From: Haplomitrium mnioides
Lineage: Eukaryota > Marchantiophyta > Haplomitriopsida > Calobryales
Assembly (NCBI GenBank): GCA_049999725.1
Contig: JBNGIS010020371.1
Coordinates: 1-42,379, forward strand
Direction of reading: 5' to 3'
Length of the DNA: 42,379 nt
A model generated the notes under the pieces. It worked only from the letters and a program-made list of their open reading frames with translations. It had not been told where the DNA came from and made no database searches. Positions 31,507 to 41,415 of this stretch are shown one piece after another. Every line of letters starts with the position of its first letter. Within the stretch, counting starts at the first letter, position 1. Position numbers and translations under genes: made by a program.

Positions 31507-31950
31507 TTTTGAGGTGGTTACCCGAGCTGGAGAGAAATCCAAAAAGAAGAACCACAAGAAGAGCGATCAGAAGGCTAAGAAAGGGACGACTAAAGCACCC
31601 TCATCACAAAGTGACTCGGATTATCAACGGGATAATCTGAAGTGGTTCTATATCAAGCAACATGACTAGGTGAGGAAGCAACTCAAGGCTTTGGAAGCAT
31701 TGGAGGAGGAGCATGCATCGATGGAGACCCTAAAGGAGGTTTGCAAGCAACAAGGGGAGCTCAAGAAAGCCAGAGCGAAGATCACGGCCCCAGAAGATGG
31801 AGTAAAACCTGTTCCCTACAACATCCAAGCAGATGTGAGAGATTAACTTGTCAGAGCCATCGTGGGCTAATTGATCAAGGATAGCCCGCTGTATAGAAGG
31901 CAACTCCAAGAATTTTTAATGGGAGCCAAGAGGAGGAGAAGGCTGCCCGG
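31507..31950 (+). pseudogene. Element C gag/pol boundary remnant
   Basis: Equivalent of 19684-20106 in B: a basic stretch, 'SDSDYQRDNLKWFYIKQ', the charged helical 'LKALEALEEEHASMETLKEV', and 'NIQADVRD' with a stop after it. It leads into protease. Confidence 0.72.
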
Positions 31951-32520
31951 AATGGTAGCTCCAGCGGATCTGGAGCTGGTATGTGAGAACAAGGGGGCCC
32001 GAAGATCAACATTCACATCCCAGGGTGCACACTATCGTTGGTGTCAGTAGACAGAGGGGCGAGGGTGAACATTATGGTGGAGGAGACTGCCTACAAGCTG
32101 GGATTCTTTTAATTCCAACCCACAGCCAGAATCATGAGGATGGGAGATGGGTTCCGGGTGAAACCATTAGGCTCCTTCCTTCAAATGCCCACCTTCATTG
32201 AAGGAAAAGAATTGAAGTTGAATTACCTGGTCATGTGGCCTACTAGAGCATCTTCATATCATGTACTAATTGGGGAATTGGCTATATAGGTCCTGAGTCC
32301 AACATAATTGGGGAAATTAAACATTGGTGTTTGGTCTCGAGAAGACAGTGGTACACTACGGACCGGTTCCTCACTTGCGGGAAACGCATGTTGAAGAGGA
32401 ATACGATAGTGAGTGGTCTGAAGAGAAGGAAGAATCAGAATACCACTACTGGGTTCAGATGTTCAGCGAGGCCATATAGGAGGATCTGTCCCAACAAGGG
32501 TGGTGTGTGTCAATCGGATT
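31951..32520 (+). pseudogene. Element C protease
   Basis: The active-site segment 'SVDRGARVNIMVEE' (Asp at 32050) keeps the family wording D-R-G-A. 'LKLNYLVMWPT' and 'SYHVLIG' follow, but the C-terminal G-R-P-W-L motif is lost to small indels near 32280. The acidic linker 'EEKEESEYHYWVQ' is intact. Several frame changes are present. Confidence 0.8.
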
Positions 32521-33830
32521 GAGATAGTAGAATACATTGAACAAGAGCCCAATCTGAGGAAATCCACTGAAGATGTGGCAAGGGATGAGGACACAAAGGC
32601 CGAAAGAAAGGAGGGGTCCAAAGTGTCCCATCAGATTCAAAGGGCGGACATAAAGAAGTTCGAAGAGTCTCCTTGGGTGGAAGAGAGGTTGCAATTGGCG
32701 ACTTTGATGTAGGAGGAAGGTACGCATTGGAGAAACGAGATGGGGGCGGTGCGGGAATTCCAACACAAGCAATTGGTTGTCCAAGAGGGATGGACATTGC
32801 ACATAGGCTCTGAATTGCCCAAGGAATCAAAGCAAGTCATCACCTATCTCCTAATAAACTTTAGTGATGCCTTTGCTTGGAGTCATGTGGATTTGAAGGG
32901 AGTCCCGAGGGAATTGGTGGAACACATGATTGACTTAGAACATGCCGCAATCCCTGTAAGACAGCACTAATATAGGATGAACCCTTGATTCTCCCTATTG
33001 GTGAAGGAGGAGATCGACAAGTTGTTGGAGGCAGATTTGATCTACTTGGTGCTAAACAGTGAATGGGTGTCCCCGTTAGTGCTGGTACTCAAGAAAGTCA
33101 AGCATGATGGTGAACGGAAAATCCGAGTGTGCCAAGATTTTTGAATGCTCACTGAGGCCACAAAGAAGGACCACTACCCATTGCCCATCACAGACGGGGT
33201 GCTGGATTTGGTGGCAAGGCAAGAGGTCTATAGCTTCTTGGATGGATATTTCGGGTACAACCAAATTTAGATCCGAGAGGAGGATCAGCTAAAGATGGCA
33301 TTCACCACGGAATGGGGGGTGTTTGCCTTTTGAAAGATGCCTTTCGAACTATGCAACGTACCAGAAAATTTTCAAAAGATGATGATGAACATCTTCTATT
33401 ATTACCTCAAGAAATTCTTGGAGATCTTTATCGACAATTTCGTGGTATATGGGAAGTTGTGTGATCACAAGTGGGATTTGAGGCTCACCCTCCAATGATG
33501 CAGGGAGACATGGCTGAGATTACACCTATGCAAGTGTTTCTTTGGGGTAAAGGAGGGGATACTCCTTGGACACATGATTTCCAATCAGGGCATCAAAGTA
33601 AACCAAGAAAAGATCACCATTTGAATGAATGTCTCATTCCCCACCAACTTGAAGGATGTGCTAGGCTTCTTGAGGTGCGTGGGATACTACAGAAGATTTA
33701 TCGACCAGTTTGCCTCGGTGGCTCTACCCCTCACCCAAATGACCAAAGGGGGCAACACATTTGAAGCCACCCTCGAAAGGCTAGCGAGCTTCATGGAGTT
33801 GAAGAGGCGATTGGCGACTGCCCTTCTGAT
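32521..33830 (+). pseudogene. Element C linker and reverse transcriptase
   Basis: The linker ends with the shared TAG at 32710. RT shows 'FSDAFAWSHVDLKGVPRE', 'FSLLVKEEIDKLLEADL', 'RVCQDF-MLTEATKKDHYP', 'FLDGYFGYNQI', 'FTTEWGVFAF-KMPFELCN', then 'IFIDNFVVYGKLCDH' with the second catalytic Asp replaced by Asn (33436), and 'FLRCVGYYRRFIDQFASVAL'. Stops at 33142 and 33331 are shared with B. The Arg codon at 33124 is intact here but is TGA in B and D. Confidence 0.88.
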
Positions 33831-34228
33831 GGGGGAAAGAATTTCACGTAATGATTGATGTGTCTGGCTTCTGCATTAGGATGGTATTGAGCCAAACGAA
33901 TGAAAAAGGTAGGGATCATCCAATTTATTTCGCGAGCAGGCTATTGGCCCCAACAGAGAAAAACTACTCTACAACGAATCAGGAAGCCTTAGGAATCATT
34001 TTTGCCTTGAAGAAATTCAGGCATTACTTGTTGCAATACAAGGTGATCTTTCACACCGATCACAATGCTCTCAAGTACATGGTATATAAACCGGATATGA
34101 CAGGGCGGATTGCGATGTGAGTGTTTCTCTTGCAGGAGTTTGACTTCGAAGTGAGGATCAAACAAGGGAGGAAGCATAGCAATGCTGATTTCTTCTCCAG
34201 ACTTGTTGGGAAAATCAATTAGAAGGAG
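33831..34228 (+). pseudogene. Element C RNase H
   Basis: An 89-codon open stretch (33851-34120) covers 'MIDVSGFCIRMVLSQTNEKG', 'YSTTNQEALGIIFALKKF' and 'FHTDHNALKYMVYKPDM'. 'SNADFFSRLVGK' follows. The acidic residues are all present, making this the best-kept RNase H after element A's. Confidence 0.88.
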
Positions 34229-35510
34229 GTGAACGATGCGTTCTCGGATGAGGACTTGTTCCAGGTGAAAGTAGGAAGGGCCATGGATTATGCTGCCATA
34301 ACAAAATTCCTCCTTTCAGCTCAAATTCCGAAAGGCAACAGTAGAGAGGAAGCTCTCGTGTTCCTCCAAAAGATGAAGCCATACCTGCTAATTATGGGAG
34401 TGTTGCACAAAAAGGGCTATGTTGGAATGATTAGACGATGCTTAGAATGGGATCAATCCATAGTGGTGATACATGCCTTGCATGAAGAAGAGGTGGGGGG
34501 CCATTCTCCGGCAGATGCCACAATAAGAAAGGTTTTGGATGCACAGTACTGATGGCCCACGCTGCACAAGGATGTGCACTTCTGGGTGAAGAGGTGCCAC
34601 ACGTGGTTGAGGACGGGGAAGCCAGGAACCAGCCAACATCACCCCTTGGTCCCTATTATTCCGCTAACACCCTTTGAAAAAAGGGGAATTAATTTCATCG
34701 GTCCGATTGCTCTCTCCACCCGTAAAGGCAACAGATACATTCTGCTGGCTACGGATTATGCCATGAAATAGGTGGAAGCCGGAGCCACTCAGAAGGATGA
34801 TGCCAAGACGGTGGCTGCCTTACTGCATGAGCAAATATTTTGTAGGTTTGGGCCCTTGCTGGAGCTAGTTAGCAACCAGAGAACGCTTTTTATCAACCAA
34901 GTAATAAAGAACCCGACTACAAGATACTTGGTCAAGCATTGCTGCACTATAGCTAATCATCTGAAGGCTAGCGGGCTCATAGAAAGAGAAAACGTGATTA
35001 AGGGTAAGATCCTCAGCAAAATGGTGGCCACAAACAAGGTTGATTGGGACTTCAAGCCGCTAACAGCAACCCATGCCTATAACCTGGCTAATAAGACCAC
35101 CACTAGCCATTACCCCTACTTCTTGGTCTTTGGACAACAGGCTCTAGTGTCGGTGGAGTATGAAGTGCCCACGAGACGACTACTGGAAGAGGAGAGGATG
35201 ACGGAAGACTAGAGCAGAAGGGATAGATTATATCAGTTGGAGAGCTTGGAGGAAGCCAGGGAGCAAGCCCAGTGAAGGTTGGAGTACCAACAGCAATAGC
35301 ATGATAAGGGCATGAAACCATGAGACCTCAAGGAGGGGAACCTGGTGCTATTGTATGACAGCAGGTTTGTACACTTCCCAGAGAAGTTACACACGAGGTG
35401 GATTGGCCCCTTTATCTTGCGAAAATTGCATCGAAATGGGTCAGCGGAATTGGAAATGTTGGAGGGGTAGAAGTTCACCAATCAAGTGTATTTCGATCGC
35501 CTCAAAAGGT
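34229..35510 (+). pseudogene. Element C integrase
   Basis: The zinc-binding domain has 'ALHEEEVGGHSPADATIRKV' and a damaged Cys pair ('VKRCHTWLRTGK'). The core's first Asp is Asn ('RGINFIGPI', 34691; shared with B), and the second is also Asn ('LVSNQRTLF', 34874; private). The Glu in 'SGLIEREN' remains. The 146-codon open stretch 34772-35212 follows the TAG shared with B (34769). The C-terminal 'NLVLLYDSRFVHFPEKLHTR' module and 'FNRLKRYVNQEED'-type tail follow. Confidence 0.9.
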
Positions 35511-35574
35511 ACGTAAACCAGGAGGAAGATGTAAGGGGGCCGGGGTTGATCCGAGCGGAGATTCCAAGTCAGTA

Positions 35575-35620
35575 GGTGTGAGTTTGTGGGTGTGAATATG
35601 TGTGAGTGTGAGTGTTCGTG
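35575..35620 (+). repeat. GTGTGAGT-rich simple repeat (element C)
   Basis: Counterpart of 23741-23788, at the same place before the polypurine tract. Confidence 0.8.
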
Positions 35621-35729
35621 AAATTGCACTACAACAACCTTTAATCTGCCCAAGCAACAACCACTGCGGAGGAGGCAACTAGCAGAGTTGATGAACGGAG
35701 AAGGGTGTTGGTGGGGATGCTTCACACTT

Positions 35730-35742
35730 AAAAGGGGAGTTA
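35730..35742 (+). promoter_or_regulatory. Polypurine tract of element C
   Basis: AAAAGGGGAGTTA abuts the LTR start, which has mutated from TGTCAG to TATGAG. Confidence 0.85.
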
Positions 35743-37580
35743 TATGAGCTAGTGATATGAAGGACTAGAGGACAATTCGTGGAATCGGAGGTGGCATTGG
35801 CACCATTCCTCTGTCGTAAGTGTTAAAGTATCTTAGAAGCAGCGGATCAGCCCTAATCAGTGGGTTCGAGTGGATCGCTTGGATCCGAGGAGTGGAATTG
35901 GGTCGTGAAGGAAAAGGAAGAGAGGCCGACATAAGAGGGAGCTCACGAGATCGCTTCGGAGTGGAGAAGAGAGCTGTGGCAGTCATCGAAAGGGGGGGGG
36001 GGGCGGCAGTGCAGACCACTAAAATTCAACAGAAGCAGAGGAGAGCTTACAAGTGTCACCAGTCTTTTACATTCTTTAGACTTGGGTACGTGGTCAACTA
36101 CAGATCAGGGTCAATGCGGCGGTCAAGCTTTCTAGTTCAAGACGGCGTTGGACGGTGGCCACAGAGGAAAAGCCAACAACAAACTATGGGTTCTGCAAGA
36201 TTCTTCGTAACTCTAATCCGCGGGATTTCTCAAAGCTCTAGTCCGTGGGATTCTTCGAACTCGGCCCCGTAGATTTTGGAATTGACCATTATACTTGGAT
36301 CATCCTGCAAATAGACGGAACAGGTGTCGCCACGTCTACAGCCCGGCCCTAGTGAGAATAACGACCTCTTCAAACAAGAATGATATGTAGGGGAATATGC
36401 ACGAGGGGTATAGATCAGCGGGATGTGACAATGATGGAGTTGGTGAGCAAGCAAACTAAAGACACGCAAGCGATCTCGAGACAGGAAGACGCAATGAGGT
36501 AAGGCAACATGGATTCCAGTGAAAATTTACGTGAGGTGAGTGTACTCATAGAGGAGTCTAGCAGGGATGGAGGTGAACTGGAGGGGTCCTGAGAATCACT
36601 AGGTGGGGAGCTCTAGAGGCTCGAGCGATCCAAGTGAACTCATCGCTATGGGTGGCCCAGTAGCGGAGGTGAATCGATACGGGAAATTTAAGGGGATCCT
36701 ATTTGTTGAGAATTCGGGAGAGGCTGCTAAGAGGAGATCTTAGAGTCGTTTGTGCATTTTCTATGCAGGAGCATCAAACCCAGAAGTGTTGAGAGTGCAC
36801 TTTGGTCCAATCTTTCAAATGGAGCGAAGAAGATGGTGGCTGCGTTAGTGCCCTTGCCCTGTAGAGAAGATCTGTTCAAGGCTCGGAGTTGGAGTGAGTT
36901 GCATGCAGTTGAGAGGATTGTCTTCCAAGGGTGGAAGTTAAAGAAATCCTCTTCTGAGTCTAAGGAAGTAAATCCAAGGCTTCTTGCGAGGAAAGTTAAA
37001 AAACTATCTAGAAGAAAGGTGTGTGCGTGGGAGCTGGAAGGAAGTTTGAGGTTATGAGTTGAGGAAGGGAGGAGTCTGCTAGAGAGGTTAGTCCCGATGG
37101 TTCTGTAAGGCCTACGATTTTGATGAAAGGCAATGAATATGTGTGTTTGTATTTGTGTATGAGTGTATTCGCTAGATTTGAATTCTGTTGTATTTTATAA
37201 GCAACAATTAGAACTAGGATCATACAAGTATTCGAGTTGTTCAAACCTTGGGACAACCCTGTGAAGGGGGAGTCAAGTCCCTTGACATTATTCCGTGACA
37301 CTAGGGTATTGCATTATGCTACTGATTTGTATACCAAGTAGGTGGATCAAGATTTGGGACCCCTGAAGTATATTGCACATTACCACAAGAGTATCTTAGT
37401 CTTGGTGTATGTATGTTCTGGCATTGAGTGTGGATGAGCAGCTTGGCTGTTGAAGTGATTGTTGAAGTAAGGAAAGGTTTGTAAGGTGAAGAAGAGTTTC
37501 CTAAAGCCTCAAAGTTATAACTAGATAGGGGCCATCTCACAAAACAACCTATTTCCCTTGTTTTGTCCTCCCCTGGCTTC
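35743..37580 (+). repeat. 3' LTR of element C (shortened)
   Basis: Matches element B's 3' LTR but lacks most of the U3 subrepeats: it jumps near 36060 to the sequence found at about 25343 in B. A run of 12 G lies at 35992-36003. The R/U5-like part (36280-37570) is well kept, including the segments equivalent to 26168-26353. The terminal ~70 bases, including the expected GAGTGACA end, are deleted, so it runs directly into the second LTR. Confidence 0.85.
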
Positions 37581-37618
37581 GAAGGAAGTCTCGGAAGAAG
37601 AAGAGGGTAGGATCGTTT

Positions 37619-37662
37619 CCGAAGAAAGGCGTGGACAGGGCCGAAGAAAGGCGTGGACAGGG
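37619..37662 (+). repeat. Exact 22-bp tandem duplication
   Basis: The unit starting CCGAAGAAAGGCGTGG occurs at 37619-37640 and 37641-37662. The sister block has it once (near 26989), so it arose after the duplication. Confidence 0.92.
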
Positions 37663-37685
37663 TCCCTTCAGGTCAGTTCATCCTC

Positions 37686-37852
37686 GGACTCGAGTCGCGC
37701 AAAAATCCTCAGACTCAAGACTCGCGGAAATCCTCGGACTCGAGTCCCGTGGAAATCCTCAAACTCCAGTCGCGTGGAAATCCTCTGACTCCAGTCTCAT
37801 GGAAATCTTTGGACTCCAATCCTGCAGAAATCCTCAGACTCCAGTCACGTGG
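37686..37852 (+). repeat. 25-bp tandem array, ~6.7 copies
   Basis: Units of the form GGACTCGAGTCCCGTGGAAA plus TCCTC, in register every 25 bases. The homologous array at 27035-27101 has ~2.7 copies. Confidence 0.92.
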
Positions 37853-37894
37853 TTGACTTCGGACTCTATAGTCCGTTGGTCAACATCGGAACCC

Positions 37895-38745
37895 AGGATC
37901 CATTGGCGGTCCAACTTCTCGATCGAAGACAGCGTTGGATGGCACCCTAAGGAACCAAGTCAATTGCAAGCCCAAAGGTTGTGAGGTTTTCTTGAGACTC
38001 CCTATCCGAGGAATACTTCGAAATCTCTCTGCGGTCAACTTCGGAACTCAGGTGAGCGAGACGGTCCAACTTCCCGATGGGAGATGGTGTCGGATAGCGC
38101 CATGAGGAACCAAGTCAACTCCAAGCCCAAAGGTTACGAGGTTTTCTTCAGACTCCTAGTCACATGAATACTTTGAAATCTCTCCATGATCAACTTCGGA
38201 ACTCAGGCCACCGTGGTGGTCCAACTTTCAAGTTGAAAACAGCGTCGGAGGAGGTTGTGGAAGAAATTCAACCTAAGTTTGAGGAGTCCGATGGATTCTT
38301 CGAACTCACATGTTTGAGGAATCTTTCAGATCAAAACCCACGGTTGACTATGGATCAAGGTCATCGGTGGCAGTCCAACTTGCAAGTTGAAAACAACGTC
38401 AGACGCCAACTGCTGAAGAAAGTCAACCTCAAACTCAAGAGTCCAAGGGATGCTTTGGACTCACCTATCTAAGGGATCCTTTAGATTAGAGCCCTTGGTC
38501 AACTACAGATCTAGGCTAACAATGGCGGTCCAACTTCCAGGGTTAAAATGACGTCGGACGGCGGTTGCGGAAGAAAGTCAACCTCAGACTCAGAAGTCCG
38601 AGGGATTCTTCGGACTCACTTGTCTAAGAAATCCTTCGGATTAGAGCCCGTGGTCAACTATGGATCCATGTGAGCGGTGGCGGTCCAACTTCCAGGTTGA
38701 AAACAACGCCGGACGGCTGTTGGCGGAAGAGAGTCAACGTCAGAA
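37895..38745 (+). repeat. Six ~155-bp LTR subrepeats (sister array)
   Basis: GGTCCAACTT cores lie near 37905, 38060, 38215, 38370, 38525 and 38680, a spacing of about 155 bp. Copy number matches the array at 27141-28000. Confidence 0.9.
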
Positions 38746-38915
38746 TCAGCGGTTCCGCGGGATTCTTCAGACTCGGTTCAGCGGGATTCTTCGGACTCAG
38801 CTCCAGGGGATTCTTCAGACTCATAGTCCCCGGAAAACTACGGACAAGACCTCAAGAACCTTGGAATTGACCGTTGTACTTGGATCATTCCGCAAATAGT
38901 CAAGACATGTGTCGC

Positions 38916-39353
38916 TTGTAAAAGAACTCAAAGAGAACTCAAAGACCGAATTCCAAGTAAGTAATAATTCAAGACAACTCTAAAAGAGTTACACAACTCA
39001 AAACCAATAAGCAAACTAAAGCCAAGAATATAAGACAAAGCCAAACAACCAAAGAACCCAAATAATTCAAGAAGAACTTCAGAATGAGTAGTGGGGCTAA
39101 GAAGCCCTTCTATTTATACAAGAGAAGAGAGTGTCATTCCTCTTTCTTCACTTACAAGTCACTTCTCATTTCAGCCCTAAAGGCGACTCATTACCAAAAG
39201 TGACTTCAAATGCAGTAACCTAAAAGTGACTCTCTACCAAAAGTGACTTCAAAAGTAAGTAATCCAATCTTAAACTAAAAGTAACTCATTACCACTTCCT
39301 TCAATCCTCTCTATTTTCTTATAAATAGCACAACCTTATGCTTGTACTATTCT
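38916..39353 (-). mobile_element. Solo LTR of the M1 family with probable 5-bp target-site duplication
   Basis: Closely related along its length to the M1 LTR (3120-3527), in the same orientation: it shares TAAAGAACTCAAAGACC-like ends, the CTTCTATTTATAC and CTTATAAATAGCACAAC segments, and the CTTGTACTATT terminus. It interrupts the R/U5-like segment of the surrounding LTR, which is continuous in the copies at 25610, 28170 and 36320. The flanks GTCGC (38911-38915) and GTTGC (39354-39358) differ at one base. No internal region is present, so it formed by LTR-LTR recombination. Confidence 0.88.
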
Positions 39354-40323
39354 GTTGCCGCGTCTAGAGCCTATGGCTAACAGGAAAAATGACCTTTTCG
39401 AATGGAACGGACACGTAGGAGGCAGGGGCGTGGGAGGGTATAGATCGAGGGGTTGTGACATTGAATGGGTTGGTGTGCATGCAAATTAAAGATATGCAAG
39501 CGATCTCAAGACAAGAAAACGCAACAAGGTAAGGAAGGAAGTATCCCAATGAAGATTGACATGAGGCGAGTGGAGTTGTGCAAAGGGCTAGCAGAGGTGG
39601 AGGTGGACTGGAGGGGCACCGAGAATCGTTGGGCAGGGAGCTCTAGAGGCTCAGGAAATCTAGTTGAACTCATTTCTACGGGTGGACAAGTAGTAGAGGT
39701 GAATCAATACGTGAAGCTCAAGGGGATCTTATGTGTCTTGAATTCGAGAGAGGCTGCGAAGGTGGGATCTTGGAGTCGTCTCAGCATCATCTGTGTAGGA
39801 GTATCAATCCCAAAGACACTCAAAGTGTGTCATAGTCTAATCTTTCAAGTGGAGCCAAGAAAGAGGTGGCTGCGATAGTGCCCGCGCACTGTGGAAAAGA
39901 TCTATTTGAGGTTCGAGGTGGAGTCTGTAGCCAACAATCAAGAGGACTGTCTTCCAAAGGTGGAAGTTAAAGAAATCCTCTTCCAACTTGACGAAGTAAA
40001 TCCAAGCCTTCTCGTAAGGGAAGTTGAAAAACTATCTGGAAGAAGTGTTTGCGTGGGAGATTGAAGGAAGATTGAGATTGTGAGTTGATGAGGAGAAAAG
40101 TCCGCAAAGAAGGCCAATCCATGTGGTTCTATGTGGCATACAATTTTGGTGGAGTACAATACATGTGTGTATATATTTATGTATGTGTTAGCTAGATTTG
40201 ACTTCTGTTTGTATTTCATAAAAAACACTTAGGATTCGAAGTATATCGGTATTTCAGTTATTCATACCATGGGATAGCCCTTCTAAGGGGAGTTAGGTTA
40301 GGTCCATTGACATTGTTCATTGG

Positions 40324-40541
40324 TATTTTGGATATTGCATTCTGCTGTCGTTTTGTATACTCCGAAGTACCTCGGAAGTACTTGGTCCATGCACATATGT
40401 ATTTTGGTATTGGATATTGTATTCTGCTCTCGTTTTGTATACTACTCCGGAGTACCTCGGAAGTACTTGGTCCATGTACATATGTATTTTGGTANNNNNN
40501 NNNNCGGAAGTACTTGGTCCATGTACATATGTATTTTGGTA
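40324..40541 (+). repeat. ~80-bp tandem repeat interrupted by a 10-N gap (40495-40504)
   Basis: A unit containing GGATATTG, CTGC-TCGTTTTGTATAC and CTCGGAAGTACTTGGTCCAT occurs at 40324-40400 and 40401-40487, then again in part. The 37 bases before the N run (40458-40494) are identical to the 37 after it (40505-40541), so the gap is probably an unmerged overlap. The other B-family LTRs have this region once. Confidence 0.9.
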
Positions 40542-40726
40542 TTGAGTGTGAATGAGCATTATTGATCCGTGGAAAGGCTTGTAAGGAGAAGAGGAATTCC
40601 TTAAGGCCTCAAAGAGATAACTTGCAACATGGCCATATCACACAAGAAACTATTCGTCTATTTTGTCCTCCTTTGCCTTCCAAAGTGGTACCTTTGAAGG
40701 TTAAAGCCTAAAGTAGGGGAGTGACA

Positions 40727-41329
40727 TACCACAAGGGCAATCGTCAATTGAATGAAAAAGAAAAGGCTATTCCACGGAAGAGTTTGGAACAACACACCAA
40801 CCATCGAAAATAGACACCAACTAAAAAGTATTTTAGGTAGAGAAAAACTCATAAATCTCAAGTACTAAGCATCATCAACCACAACTCATGGGATGATAGT
40901 AGATGCAAATATAGAAAAAGTCAAAACACAAAACAAGATTAGGAAATCACAGAAACTACAAGATTGGAATGGACTATAAGGGAACCAAGCCAATGACGAT
41001 AGAGTAACAAGAGTGTTGATGCCTAGGATTGCAAAGCAAAATAGAGCAAAGGGATTGAAGGAAGAAAGTATTATCATCACAAGAAAGAAACAAGAGAGCA
41101 AAGAAGCACCCAGAAAGAATGTTCCACTTGATATCTTTAAAAGCATGGAAGAAAATAAAACACGGAAAAACAGAAAGGGAAGAGTGCTACACCCAAGTGT
41201 GATGAGACTCAAAGAAACCAAATCTGACTTTGATTTTGAAGTGCAAGTAACTCTTGTACTTTTGCAAGGAACACAGGGATGACCGCTACAACTCTAGTCT
41301 AGTCTATCTAGTTGACCTGACCGCTACTA
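40727..41329. other. Unassigned A-rich sequence
   Basis: Beyond the LTR end no family is recognised. An open frame of 89 codons (41013-41282) is rich in Lys, Arg and Glu, as expected from A-rich DNA; it has no domain motif or upstream gene context, so I do not call it a gene. Confidence 0.4.
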
Positions 41330-41415
41330 AGTTGTAGTGTAGGCAACTCTACTCTACTACCACTACTACTCTACTCTACTCTACTACCACCACTACTCTA
41401 TTCCAGTCTACTCTA
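41330..41415 (+). repeat. CTACT/ACTACC simple repeat
   Basis: Irregular CTACTCTACTCTACTACCAC steps leading into the 46-bp array. Confidence 0.85.

Larger units (their letters stand above)
30703..37580 (+). mobile_element. Element C: gag-less sister copy of element B
   Basis: It has a 5' LTR U3 (30703-31506), the same jump to pol-side sequence as B, protease, RT, RNase H, integrase, polypurine tract and a shortened 3' LTR (35743-37580). Over 180 bases before RT it differs from B at only about six positions. Nonsense codons at the DF-KL, FAF-RMPF and MK-VEA positions and two lost Asp residues are shared with B; other lesions are private. Confidence 0.9.
37581..40726 (+). repeat. Second B-family LTR behind element C (ends GAGTGACA)
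   Basis: Counterpart of 26923-28639 but uninterrupted by element D. It carries a 22-bp exact duplication (37619-37662), the expanded 25-bp array, six ~155-bp subrepeats, a solo LTR insertion (38916-39353), the R/U5-like segment (39359-40300), a locally amplified stretch with an N gap (40324-40541), and the LTR end GGGGAGTGACA at 40726. The 5' terminus is missing, as in the sister block. Confidence 0.85.

Noticed and set aside
41013-41282. 89-codon Lys/Arg-rich open frame as a possible small gene
   Set aside because: The composition follows the A-rich DNA, and no motif, splice context or homologous copy is visible in the window.
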